Shown here: in pieces, positions 23,203 through 35,500 of the stretch
How the letters are laid out: every line of letters starts with the position of its first letter
Position numbering within the stretch: position 1 is the stretch's first letter
NCBI RefSeq assembly: GCF_030463565.1
Contig: NC_134648.1
Coordinates: forward strand, 73,920,513-73,984,512
DNA length: 64,000 bases
Direction of reading: 5' to 3'
DNA from: Pelecanus crispus
Lineage: Eukaryota; Chordata; Aves; Pelecaniformes; Pelecanidae
Notes under the pieces: model-generated
Told to the model about the DNA's origin: nothing
What the model saw: only the letters and a program-made list of their open reading frames with translations
The model's database searches: none
Made by a program: the position numbers and the translations under genes

Positions 23203-26200
23203 CGACGGCGGGTCCGGCGCAGCCCTGGAGCGCTGAGGAGCTGCGGAGCGAGGCGTTGCCCAAGAAGGATATCATCAAGTTCCTTCAGGAGCACGCAGCT
23301 CAGGCGGTAAGGAAGAGTGCGTTTTTGGTTGTTTGGCTCTTTCGGGGAGGCGGCTGAGGGGGGGGGGGGGGGGTCCCTCCGTTGCTCACCGGCGTGTCTC
23401 GCAGTTCCTGGCCGAGCACAAGCTGCTGGGGCAGGTGAAGAACGTGGCCAAGACGGCGAATAAGGAGCAGCTCATCGCGGCCTACACGCAGCTCTTCCAC
23501 ACGCAGGTGCGGGGATGGGGGGCGGCGGGGCCGGGGGATGGGGCCCGGGCGGTGGCTGATGGCTGCCGCTCCTCTTCCTCAGCGGTTTAAGGGCACGGAC
23601 GGCGCGGAGAAGGCGGCGGAGAAAGCGAAGCCCGCTAAGGCGGAGGAGGCCAAGGGGAAAGCGGCGAAGCCCGAGGAGAGCATGGAGGAGGTCGGTGCAG
23701 CATCCCCGCCTCGCCTTGTTTGGGCCATCACGGTGGTCAGCCAGACGAACCAGGTCTTTAAAAACCTGGTTCCGGCAAGCAGTCCGGCGTTCATGCCGCG
23801 TCTTAACCTCGCGTGGCTTCTCTACCTTGAGCGATGGGCCCTGTGCATCTCTCCCAGGGCTTTGCTGAACGCTGCGCCTACGCTGCTACATTTTCCCCGA
23901 ATGCTACGGCACTGCAGTAACGCCTGAACGCTTTAAAATGTGCCGTTCGCTAGCAGCGTGTGTTCATTCACCGCCTTGAACTTAGCGGCTGTTCAGTCTT
24001 GAACGTGGTTGGTCTGAGACTAGTTAATGCTGCGGTCAAAACTCTCTTTTTATAAACTTAGGGGCCACCGAAGTATACAAAATCCATTTTAAAGAAGGGC
24101 GATAAAACCAACTTTCCGAAGAAGGGAGACACTGTTCATTGCTGGTATACAGGAAAACTACAGGACGGAACAGTCTTTGATACCAACATTCAAACAAGTA
24201 AGGTCATGTGTATACTGTCCGGCTTTTGTTGCAAATGCACGTAGAGGAAATTAGCTGGAATCGTTAAGCAGCCTTGGGCGAGCGTTTGCTTCTGGAAGGT
24301 GCGCGTGGTGGGAGTCCTGACAACCTGCTTTTGCCATGGTGGTGTTGAGCTGACCGGGGCTGTCTCTGCAGTCTGCTCCTGGAGCCTGATTTTCCATGAG
24401 GGAACGCAGGGCAGTATTTTAAGACTGGCTGGTGTCAAGTGACACCGCTGCATCTTGCCAGGCCTCACGTTTGGCATTCTCCAGGCTATAGATAATGTGA
24501 AATGCAGGGATTTAATCAGTACTGGAACTACTTTGGAGGAAAGACAGTCCCTGCTCGGGGAGCTTCCCTTATCTACGGAAGTCGAGCCCCAATGGTGGAG
24601 GTAGCTTCTCTAAATAGACACGTCGGGGAGTGCTTCTGCAATAAACCCTTCAAGGTGGAGGCGCCGGAATGAGAGTGATTTCAAGTAGTGTGGTGTACCA
24701 CATCCACTGTGGAGAAGTACGCTGGTGTTTTTGTGACGGTTTCTTGGTCGGAGGGTTTAGGTATATGAAATTCTGAAATACTGGAAACGCTTTTCCAGCG
24801 GTGATATCAGTCCAACGCTGAGAGGGACAGCGGGGCTGTCACTGGAATAGTGTCTGTGATTTGTCGTGCACGTTGTATGATGTTGTATGTTCCTTACTGG
24901 CTTTTTTTGCTTCGCTACTGTGTTTATGACTTGTACCGTCAACTTTAGTAAATCAGAAATGAGTCTTTGAGGTTCACTGGATCAGTACCTGAAACATGCT
25001 CATCAACTTCAGCTCTTGGTGCAACTTGAACATTTAATAACCTTTTTAGTGCACGGCACCACATTTTCCCATAAAAACCTGACAGTGGGCTAAAAATAAC
25101 CTTGTAAGAACAGATGTTTATATAAAGCATGATGGTGAGAGTAGTTTTAGAAGTATGGTATGTGCTGGTGTGATGTTAAAGCAAATGAATATAAAACTGT
25201 CTTTCAGGTTCAAAGAAGAAAAAAGCAGCCAAACCGTTAAGTTTCAAAGTTGGCGTAGGAAAAGTAATCAGAGGCGTAAGTAAACCATTAATGACTCTCT
25301 CGGAATCCAAATATTTTTCATTCTGCAGGATTTATGACCGGGGTGCAAATTTTCAACTGTTCTTATTGTTCCTGGTGGAGGTGAAAAGGCAAGCTGAAAG
25401 CATTTACATCCGCTGGATGTAGCGTTTGTTCTTTACGGATGCATTCATCCGTCTGCAGTGTCATTCCCCGCATTAAGTAGCCCGTGGAAAACAGCGTAGC
25501 AGCTACGTGTTCCTGCGGACGAGCGCAGCCTCCTGCGGATGTCTGTCTGGTGCTTTGCACGACAGACAAGGTTATCAGGTGCCCGGGGCTCCATCGATCG
25601 CTGTACGTGTTCGGTGTGCTTTAGTCTGTCAGAAGATTGTTCTCCCTCAGCATCTTTTTGGTATTTGCCTCGGTGCCTCTTCATGCGTAGTTCAGTTCAT
25701 CCGTGAACCCTGAACTGGAGGCTGAAACTCCAGCTGCTCGTTGCTGTCGTGCGCTGCAGCTGTGCTGCCGTGGCTCCCCTGCTCTGTCGAGCAGCGAGTG
25801 CTACAGCAGCGCAGGCGGAGGCTGTGAGGGGGTGTCCGGGCAGGCTGAAGGCACTCGGTGGAAGAATCGAGTGTTCTGTGCACCCCTCCGCGTGCTTACA
25901 TCTTGGAGTCGCAGACAGCGGCTTGAATTTGGTGTGTCTGGAGATACCAGCTTCTGTGCAGAGCAAATCGTAGAATCACAGAATAGTTATGAGGCGCTTA
26001 ACTCTCGCTGCTGCTGAGCCAGTGGTGAAATCGGTGGCTGCCTGTACACGGTAAGAATGCAAGAAGGATCCTATGCTTTTCTGGCTTTACAAAACAAACC
26101 CAGCCCAGCCCAACCCGGCACAAATCTTCCCTGCTGCTGCTATGCAGGGAGAGGGCCTTTCTGGGTGACGGGATTGGAGCTGGGAAGGGGAAAGTGTCCC

Positions 26201-28012
26201 TGGGCTGGTGGCCAGCACTGCAGAACAGCAGTCGCCTGGGTTCTTCTTTCATCTCTTGGCGTGGCGCGGCTGTTTGTGCGGGTGCCAGGTATCTTCCTTC
26301 AGCAGCCACAGGGCACGAGCTGCAGCTGTTCTGTGTGAAACGCTGATACGGTGCTGAACTGAACGCCAGTGCCGGGCAGCGCGAGCGAGCCTTGAAGAGG
26401 GACGAGCGCTGAAATAAAATTAGTCCTTAAGCATCAGCCTTAAACAACGCCAGTCCATCGATTCTGCAGATGGCAGGGAACACGAGGCAGAGACAGGCCC
26501 CGGGGTACGGTGCGTGCCCTGGTCTGCTGCGAAACGCACGCTGAAGCTGCGGATCCTTACACTGAAACTGTTCCGCTAGCGTCCTCGCAACGTAAAAGCA
26601 GAGATCTGAGCTGCCGCGTACAGCACGCTGTCGCGGGAGCAGGGAACGCCAGCCGAGGGGAGCGTTTCCACAAAGAACGCGAAGCTACGGCACCGCGCGC
26701 GCTCTGGGGCGGGGGAGCGTGCTGGAGGGTGGCGTGGTGCCGCACGGGCGGTCACAGGCGCAGGCCGGAAAAGCCCCTGAAATGCTCTTCTTAATCTCTG
26801 TAAGGCTGCTGCGTTCTTTTGTTGTCCAAGTTTGGTTTAGTGTTTTATGGTTTGTTTGCTTTTTTGTTTGTGGTGGTTTTTTTGTTTGTTTGTTTGTTTT
26901 TTTAGTGGGATGAAGCTCTCTTAACAATGAGTAAAGGAGAGAAGGCTCAGCTGGAAATTGAACCCGAGTGGGCCTATGGCAAGAAGGGGCAGCCCGATGC
27001 CAAGTATCCTTCCACCATCAGTTACTCGTTAAGTAACTTGGAAGCGCTCGGTGGCACAAGGTGCTTTATGGGCAGGGATGTAACGGGGCACACGCACTCG
27101 GTACGTGTAGCAGGCTTGGAATGTTAATGAATATAAAAAACCTCAGTGAACCTAATGGATGGCTGCAATTGCCCGTTGGGTTTGAAGAAAAACTCCCGCA
27201 GGGAGCACTGCGGAGGGGAACTCGCTACGTTCTCTGCCTGCTTTCTCACTCCAGCTGCTCCTGCTTTCTTACCCTAGCTGCTTCCGAAGGCTTACTCCCG
27301 CGGCACCGGTGGGGACGCTGACCAGCGGGGAAGGGAGCAGTTTCCCGCTGCGACTGCACAGACAGCAGCTACAGCTTGGCTGGAACGGGGTTTGGGATGC
27401 AACCAAAATACGGGATTGAGCCCGCAGTGCCTTAGGCAGTCACGTTTATTTTTACCAGCGCTTCCGGAGGAAGGGAGATGATTGTTCTTCCTTACTTGAG
27501 TCCTGTATCATGGTAACTTTAAAGAACCACCTAGAAATTCTTCCCCCCGCAGTACAGTAGGACAGTCTGACCTCCTCCCAGAGGGAGGCTGGTGCCTGTT
27601 GTCCCAAAAATGGAGACGACGCTTCGGCAGTTCGGGTAGGGCTGAGCCGCTGGTCCCCGGGGAGCGGCAGTCAGGGCAGGGGTGTCGTGCTGGAGGCGTG
27701 TCCGCAGGGCTGGTGCCGACCGTCCGGTGACAAGGCACGTTGGGCAGCAGCTGCGGGCCCGTACGAAACCCAAGCTGAACCACAACGGGTCAGGGCAACA
27801 CAAAACCGACACATGAGGAACGGGGCGGCAGGTGGGAACGCGCTTAACAGCGCCGGTATGCTGACGGGGGTTTGCGCTGCGCTGTGGTGGTTTGGGTTTT
27901 TGTCTGTTTTTTTTTTTTTTTTTTTTTTTAAAAAGCTTCCTTAACTCGTGCAAACAGGATTCCACCAAATGCAAAGCTTTTCTTTGAAGTGGAATTGGTG
28001 GATATTGAATGA
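23193..28012 (+). CDS. FKBP3: FKBP3 (FKBP25), nuclear peptidyl-prolyl cis-trans isomerase, complete
   Basis: Exons are 23193-23306, 23405-23506, 23583-23690, 24062-24197, 25208-25275, 26906-27003 and 27958-28012, all GT-AG and phase-consistent. The product has 226 residues (human 224). It catalyses proline cis-trans isomerisation and binds rapamycin/FK506; in vertebrates it is a nuclear protein that binds nucleic acid. Residues 1-74 form the N-terminal basic tilted helix bundle ([33 protein letters not shown]). A lysine/alanine-rich linker follows, then GPPKYTKS leads into the FKBP fold with [14 protein letters not shown], the lysine-rich [38 protein letters not shown] and the end [11 protein letters not shown]. 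The linker is alanine-rich compared with mammals. No canonical AATAAA is seen within about 700 bp downstream. Confidence 0.98.
27908..27929. repeat. Poly(T) run before the last FKBP3 exon
   Basis: A T homopolymer about 30 bp upstream of the exon 7 acceptor forms its polypyrimidine tract. Confidence 0.85.
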
Positions 28013-28733
28013 AACGAAGAGCGTCCTTCGCTGCTGGGAATCCATTTACAGTCAGGAAAGCTTCTGCCAACTGCAGTTTCGCTCTTGTCACTTCAGGATA
28101 TAGTTACAACTGTGGCCTTGTATCGAAATCAAGTTTGTTTTCCCTGCCCCCAACTGCTGTACAGTAACGTACCACTAAAGAAAACATAGTTTATACATGC
28201 AAGTGACTTCACTTTCTTGTGTATGCGATCACCTTAACACTTCTCTTACTATGGGGAAAAACGGCACAGGTCTCCAGCGAAGGGGGCAGGAGAAGCAGCC
28301 CCCTCTGGAACCGCCGCGGCTGTTTTTATTACCCCTCGCTGTACGCGTGCTCAGTTACCGAAAAGCCTTTGCTCCGCTGCCTCGCTCCAGCCTTTGGCAG
28401 CGCGCTGCCCTCAGCTTTACTTTCCCTGTGGCTGCTGAGGTTTACAGCCATTTTAGTTAACCTAAAATATTAGAAGAGGGAAAGAGGAAAAAATTTCTAT
28501 TCTACGCACTGAAAAAATTTACATCTCTATTCTACGCACCGAATTTCTCCTGTAAAGGTGTTTTACAGAAGTGTCAGGCAGGACGCCTGCCCCTTTCTAA
28601 AGAGCCACACGTGTTCCAGCGCCACGGAAGCCTGTTCGAACAAACCAGGCGCTGCGCTGCGGCTCTGGCGTTCCTGCTCCTGGCTCGAACGAGGCAATCC
28701 AAGAAAGCTCAGAGGACTACTGAATTCCTTGCT
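28013..28733. other. FKBP3 3' UTR and tail-to-tail spacer to PRPF39
   Basis: The two genes converge. FKBP3 ends at 28012 and the likely PRPF39 poly(A) signal is at 28734-28739, so the 3' ends lie within about 0.7 kb. A short imperfect duplication of TCTATTCTACGCAC sits at about 28495-28540. I see no other gene here. Confidence 0.6.
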
Positions 28734-28739
28734 TTTATT
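28734..28739 (-). terminator. PRPF39: Likely PRPF39 polyadenylation signal (AATAAA)
   Basis: AATAAA on the - strand about 770 bp past the PRPF39 stop codon. It would give an ordinary-length 3' UTR ending near 28715. Confidence 0.5.
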
Positions 28740-29509
28740 AGAAAAATGGGAATGATCACTTTGATCAAAATGAAAAAAAGTTTGCTCACACTGTGTACAT
28801 GAAAAACTCTAAATACAAAAATCATCCCAAACACAGTTTGTGCTTCTTAAAAAAGGATGCAACATCATTTTGCGCTGCGTTTTAATTTTTGACCCCCACA
28901 TAAAATAGAAAATACGTATCGTGGCTCGCAAAGGCTGCCATCGTAATCTGAAGAGTTTCAATCGTGACAACATAAACAAAGTGCTCTGGGGTTTGCTCAC
29001 TGGGGCACGGACAAGATGTTGCGATAGAGTGGGTCGTGACGGGGTGGTTGGGGCGCAGAGCAGGAGAGGAGAGCCTTGCTCCCGCGCCGGCGGCCGGCCC
29101 GGCCCGCTCGTTTCCTGCAGCAGCCGCGGTGGCCGGCGCTGTCAGCAGAACGGCTTTGGAAAAAGAACGAAAAAAAACCCAAAACCCCCCACAGCTTTAC
29201 TGATTAAGTCTATGGAATCATGAGACTGAAAACAATTCTTCAGATACCTCCATAAATTAGTGCAGGGAATTTTAAAAAAAAAAAAATAATAATGCATTTA
29301 TGGTAAACTAGAATTGTACAGAGATACCATTTATCAGTTACCAGCACACAAATCTTGCTTCACACATACCCTGTGAACAGCTCATTTCACATGCAAAAGA
29401 CCAAAAAGCAGGTATTACAACAGTTCTTTCACATCCCTAATTTAGAAAAATATATATTTTTTTTTTCAATTCCGTCTTTGTTGAAACTGCAGCACAGCAG
29501 ATCTTCGGA

Positions 29510-32500
29510 TCAAGTTGGATGATAATACTGTCCGTAGTTCCACGCGTTCTGGTAATTGTACTAGATAAAAAAAAAAAAAAAAGGAACATAACGTAAGTCA
29601 GACCGCCCGTGCTCCACCAAGGACACGCGACAATAAGCTCGCTCTCGTTCCACAAAGGCACCGATAAGGAATTTTTTTGTAATTTTAACAGTTCTGAGGG
29701 GAGTGGCCAGCGCGGACACGCCCGCATCACCCCCAGAGCGCTGGGGCCTCGGTGCCTCTCGGCGCAGCCCGTACCCGGGCCGGCACGCGGGCTGCACGGC
29801 GTGCACCGGGGCCTTCCCCTGCGGCTCCGCGGGCGGTCAGCCCGGCTACCGAGCTAAAAGCGAAGCGCGGTTCAGCTGCAAGCGCAGGCTTGGGTCTGCG
29901 CCGAGCGCGGAGGCCGGCACTGTTGGCTGTAGCGTCTTTAGTCGCGAATAAACATGTGTGCGGGAAGTCTGCCAACACAGGGCAGGGCAGAGGCTCACTC
30001 TTGCTCCTCAGATCCCCTCTCTGGTACCTGCTCTGCGGCTCCTCCTCACTTCCCGCCCAACAGAATCACATAAGAGGTAGGAGAAGGGAGCGGAAGGTAA
30101 CGGGAGCGTGAACTGTCTGCATTCCGGCTCCGTGTCCCCTGCTCCGGCACAGCCCACGGGACGGGCGAGCCCAGGCAGGCGGCTCAAGTGCCGAAGGCCA
30201 CTGCCTGCCAAGCCGTCAGTGTGCAGCTGGCCGAGCCATCGCCGGGCCGGCTCCCGCGGCTTCCTGCAGCCAGCTGTGGCCCAGCCGAGCCTCCCTACCT
30301 ACTCAGCAGCATAACGCTCTCGGGGCAGCGTGAACAACTGGCTCCGCTCCCCCAGGAAGCGTTTCTGCCCGCTGCTCTCAAGCGGGCTGTGAAACGCGCA
30401 GCAGGCAGGGACGGAAGGACTGTGTCACCCACAGGACCGAGAGCTCCATCGTGTTCGGGAACTCGGGGCACTTTTCCTGGCCCGGTGCTGAGCAGTTTCA
30501 CCACACTGGGCGAGGCACCTTTCACCGCCTGACTTTGGAAAGAAAGAACGCTCGACCTTGATGCGGGCAATCTTAAACCGCAGGTACAGAGCGGCCGGTT
30601 TGCGTCCCGTCTGCAGACACCGTTCTCGCTGGCTCCGTAGGCTCCTTGCAGCCTAAGCAGTTGTCATTAAACTGCTTCAGCAGCAGTTTCAGTCGGACCC
30701 GCTATGACTCCCAGCTCGGAAGAACACGCGCGGCTCCCCGCGCAGCTGAGGGGCACCAGCAGCGCCCACCTCTGCCGGTATCAATCCCAGCTCTGACTTC
30801 AGGCCTGCCCCTTGGGCAAGCGGGAACCCAGAACGGCCCCTCAGCCCAGAAGCAAGCCGAGCACGCGCTGGAGGCTGCTGCTGCCGCAGGCACGACGAGG
30901 GAGCCGAGGTGCGGTAGCCCTGACTGACTCTTTAAGCGCCCGCGGGGGACAAAAGGAAACGCCACGCGAGAACGGCCCCAAAAGGCAAGCTATGGAACAG
31001 ACCCATTTCGCGTGCGCCATGTGCCAGCACAGCAGAACCCGTACCGAGACGTTACAGGAACGACGAGCAGGAGAAAGCAACTATGCAAACGCCCTGTAAA
31101 CTGGCACGCCAAGGCGACTCTCCTGGGCAAGACACTTCAGCACGGAACAGACGCATTGCCCTGAGCCAGCAGCGTCCCCAGCTGCTGTCACGCTTCCCTT
31201 CGCGTAAAGAGCTACCCACCACACCGCTCACCTCGCTCCGCGCCAGAGAGAAATATTTTACGCTGGCATAATAGCCCAAAGAGGAATCAACAAAAACAAC
31301 AGCTAAACTTTCACTCCAAACCTTCCCCGCTGACCGACGCTGGGCCACGCGGAAACGTCACTGGGAAAACCAGCACGCGGGCGCTGAAGGAAGGGAGCGA
31401 AGCACCCACCTACCTGATACCAGGCGTTGTAGTTGTACGCCGCCTGATTGACTTGCATGTCTCCGTCCATCATCTGCGCTGATGCCAAAGTTGGGTCGTC
31501 TGTGAGCATTTTCTTTTCATCCGGCTCCTCTGATCTGTGAAGTTAACGTTTGCTGGTAAATGGTGTATCAGATCAAATTCCGAGCATGTCTTCGTGTAGA
31601 AATGACAGATAAGGGCAAGAAACATTTTCAAATGTTGAAACAGGGTAACAGAATTTTGATGTAGAGAAAGACAGCAGTATATTGTGCTTCAGAACAATAG
31701 TCTGGTTTTTAAATTGCTCTGGTGCCCAAACTGAGACAGCAAAAGCACGCTTCTGCTTAGAGACTGAGTTATTTTTACCAGTACCCTTTAATTTTCCCTC
31801 CGATACATAATTCAAAAAGTTATTTTCCAATTAATCTGTTTCCAAATATTTCAGCCAACAGCATGGCCCTATTTAGTACATGCTTCAAGTGATTAAAAAA
31901 CCAGCAATTTTGTTCTTGCAAGCAGTAGGTTTAAAGCTGGAAAGCGTATGTGTGTATATATCCATAGATTAAAGAAAAAAATATAGTCTCCAAGCCTGTT
32001 CTCTGAACTGTTTTTAAAGCATTTCCAAAGCGCTTTGTACCAGCTACAGTTCAGCGCAGGACGCGCTCCAGCTACCCCGCAGCGCATCATCTACGGCGTC
32101 AGTCACACCCTCAGGCGAACAGACTGCCTACCCGTTCTCTGCTCTCCGCTTTAAAGAATCCTGCTCCTTTAGAAGTGCTTGATGCTCGTCATAGGCATCC
32201 AAAAGCCTGGAGGAGACAAAAAGAAAGAAAGCTTTGCTCGCCATTTTCACATAAACATTTTAAACACGTGAGCGACCATTTTAAAATGTCTACTTCAAAC
32301 TGTAAAAATACAAAACCATTCTAAAACAAACTCAAGCATAATCAATTTTTAATCACTGATCAACCATGAAGATGGGAAAGCCAAAAAACTTAATTTGAAG
32401 GGGGATTCCACAATGCAGAGTGAAAAATTTTCTGTGAGCTCAGAAACTCCCAACTTGCTCAACTTTTATCACACTCCATGCAGTTCTTCTACACAGTTTC

Positions 32501-35500
32501 TTTATAAAGTTTTCTAAAACTGATTTGCGATACAGCTGCTTCTTCAGTGATTGCGTTCCCTCAGCTGCGTGCTGATGCCATCCACAGCAGCACTGATATT
32601 TAGGAATCAACATTTCTTTAAATATTGGAAATGACTATTATACAAAACTCTAACAATTCCAGAGCAGCACCTTACAGCCTCTTCCCAAACAACGTGGGAA
32701 GCACAGGTAAATTTAGTGCAGCACAGAAGAGTCATATTATTTATATACCAAGCATAACCACATATTGATGAGTAGAAGAATAATACTTCTATTTCCTAGC
32801 TAAAATTCCCACAAATCTCTAAATATCATTTCATCTGCTGCACACCACAGTTTGCAACGTACCACATGAAAACTGTTTCTTCTGTCAATACCGTTCTTTG
32901 TGAAAACAGCTTCTTGTACTTATTTTGTGCTCTAGTAGTATTTGGGAACTGAAAACTTCATTTTGTTTGGTCTATCTAAGATCCCAAGCTTGCAATGCTT
33001 GGCTGCCACGCAAGTTAAAGTGGTCAGAGTCAGCAGAAATTAGGAACAGCTATTGTTAAAAAGCATACAAAGCAGAAAAACTAACTCGTGGTTAGCCCTT
33101 CCAAGTTATTGAGCTGCAAAATGTAAATAAAAACAAGAGCTCTTTTTTTACAATAGAGAATTAAGAGGAAAAAAGTCTATCTAGTATTTAATTAAACAGT
33201 TGTGCTTCTAGCATCTGATCCTCCCACATAAGTGTACAGCGCTGTTCATACTTCTGAACGTAGAAAAACCAAACCGCTGCAGTTCTGGAAACCTCAAGCA
33301 GCAAGCTCACAGGGTACGGGGTATCAAGTTATACCTGCGCCACAAAACACTTCACGTTCTCTCTGGGGAATGTCCTCCTTTGTAAGACTTAGCAAGAGAA
33401 AACTACAGTGTGAAGTTACGGGCAGCATAATTTTGCTCTATGAGGCGTTAGGTACTTCATAAAAAAAAAAAAAAAAAGGGATGATTTTCTGAAAAGATAT
33501 TCATATTTAAAACCAGGAGTTTGGTTTAGAAAAGCAGCCATCCCTCAACAAAGAGCTGATGGCACAAAAGAAAATTTAATGGATGTCACTAACCCTACCC
33601 CTTCCCTACTACTTCTACAAGCACTCTTCTGGTGACCCTAATTTGGCCGTTGCACAGATTACATCTTACTTGTTTACATCAGAACCAAAATCTTCAAGAA
33701 ACTCCACTTTTCGCTGCGAAAACGTAATCCTCATTTTTATAGCCAGTGCGCCATTGACAGCTTTATCAAAACAGCTCAAGATGTTTTCTTCATTTTGCTT
33801 GAGATCGCCACTGTACTCCATTTCAAGTAAGTTGAGATACAGTTTCGTATTTTCCTGTTCAAAAGATGTATTAGAAGTTGCGCATCTTAGGTCATGTTAG
33901 GTTTTTCACGCTGAATGTCTGTCTACCGGATGCATACCAGAACATTTACAACATAAATACATGCTAGAATAAGTCTACAAAAATATTTTCTTTTTACACT
34001 GGTCATCTGCGACCCGGTTGGCTTCACAAATAGATTAGAAGCGATCTAACACTACAGAACCAGATGGCATGCTTTGCTAACAGTAAGCAAATAGTATTTG
34101 GAGTGCTAAATATTTCTGTGGCTATACAAAACGATCTCCGAGTACTGCCTACACGACCAATTTTGTTCACCTTGAGATGTGAACACGCCTGTAATATTTA
34201 AGATTCTAAAAAGGAAAAATGAAGACATGAAGCACATTGTGCTTCTGGTGAAAAAAATTTGCAAACTTCCAGATTTGCAAGCTGCGAACACGGCAACATC
34301 AGTTTAGAGGGACTGGTGTCTCCATGTAGTAATGAAACATTACATACAGTTACAATTCCTGTCATCATTGTTGCCATGTTTTTAAAAAAATGGTTCAGAA
34401 AGAGAGAGAGAAAAAAAAAAAAAGATCCTGGTATGTAACAGAGCAAAGAGGGAACACATACTTTGTCAATTTCTATGGCTTCTGACAGCACTTTTCTTGC
34501 CTTTGGAAGATTTTTCTGCACTTTGAAGAGGTGTCGAGCTAATTTGATGGCATAAAACGACGATTCGCTAATTGATTTGGCATTCCTAACAGCATCTTCA
34601 AGCAGGTGCTCAGCTTCCTCCATGTTTCCGTGTCTGCGTTCTAAGCTTACTCTCCGTAAGCGAATCATTGCTAGCCCTAGAATACACTCTTCAAATGTTT
34701 TCAAGATTCTTCTTGCTTCATCGATGTTGCCTAAAACACCGGTGAAGATGCTTTAAGATATGAGACATCCAACAGCCTCTTAAAACCAGAATCCCTCCCA
34801 GCAAAAACTGTTGTTGCTCTTACCCTGCTGCTCCTCAAAGGCAGCCCACAGCATGTGAACCATCGGTTTCTTAGGGAGATGTATCGTGCAAGCCCTGCTG
34901 TAGACATGCCTCACTCCTTCAATACTATGATTCTCCATGTATTTGGCATACTATAGTTGAAAACAGAGCAGAGATTGAAAAATTTAAAGCTTGCATTTGC
35001 CTTTAAAAACATGCCAGAACGATAAAATTCTTTTGTTTAAACCCATTCAGCACCTTTATTGAACCACTAGACTAGTTTCTGTAAGGAAGGACGTAGAGAG
35101 GCAACGAAGTTGGCATATGCAGCAGTCAAATCTGGTTGCAAGCAGACCATCTCCTAATGCAACAGATATAGTTATATATGAACAACATTCCACAAGAGTA
35201 CAAAAGGTTAGTCACTAGATCAATGTATGCAATCCGTAGCAGATAGGTGGTAAACCACTTCCCTTACCTTAATCCAGAAGTCCTCATAGAGGGCACATGA
35301 AATAACACATCTTTCAAAGAGGACCACAACTCGTTCATGAGTGCCATTTTCTATCTCAAATTCTAAGTACTCTTTCCAGTTTTTCAGCTGAATTTTCTCC
35401 AGAGGTTTTACATGAAAGTAAGGCCTCTTTATCTGCAAGAGTCACAGGACGGCAACTTGTGACCAATAAGCATACCACCGAGTTGCTTAAAAAAAAAAAT

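Noticed and set aside
22873-23310. Mirror-image Arg/Pro-rich frames on both strands over the FANCM/FKBP3 promoter
   Set aside because: They arise because the palindrome reads the same on both strands; they are not proteins.
25967-25993. CR1-terminus-like bases (TAGAATCACAGAATAG) in FKBP3 intron 5
   Set aside because: Too short to call an element; no CR1 body is recognisable on either side.
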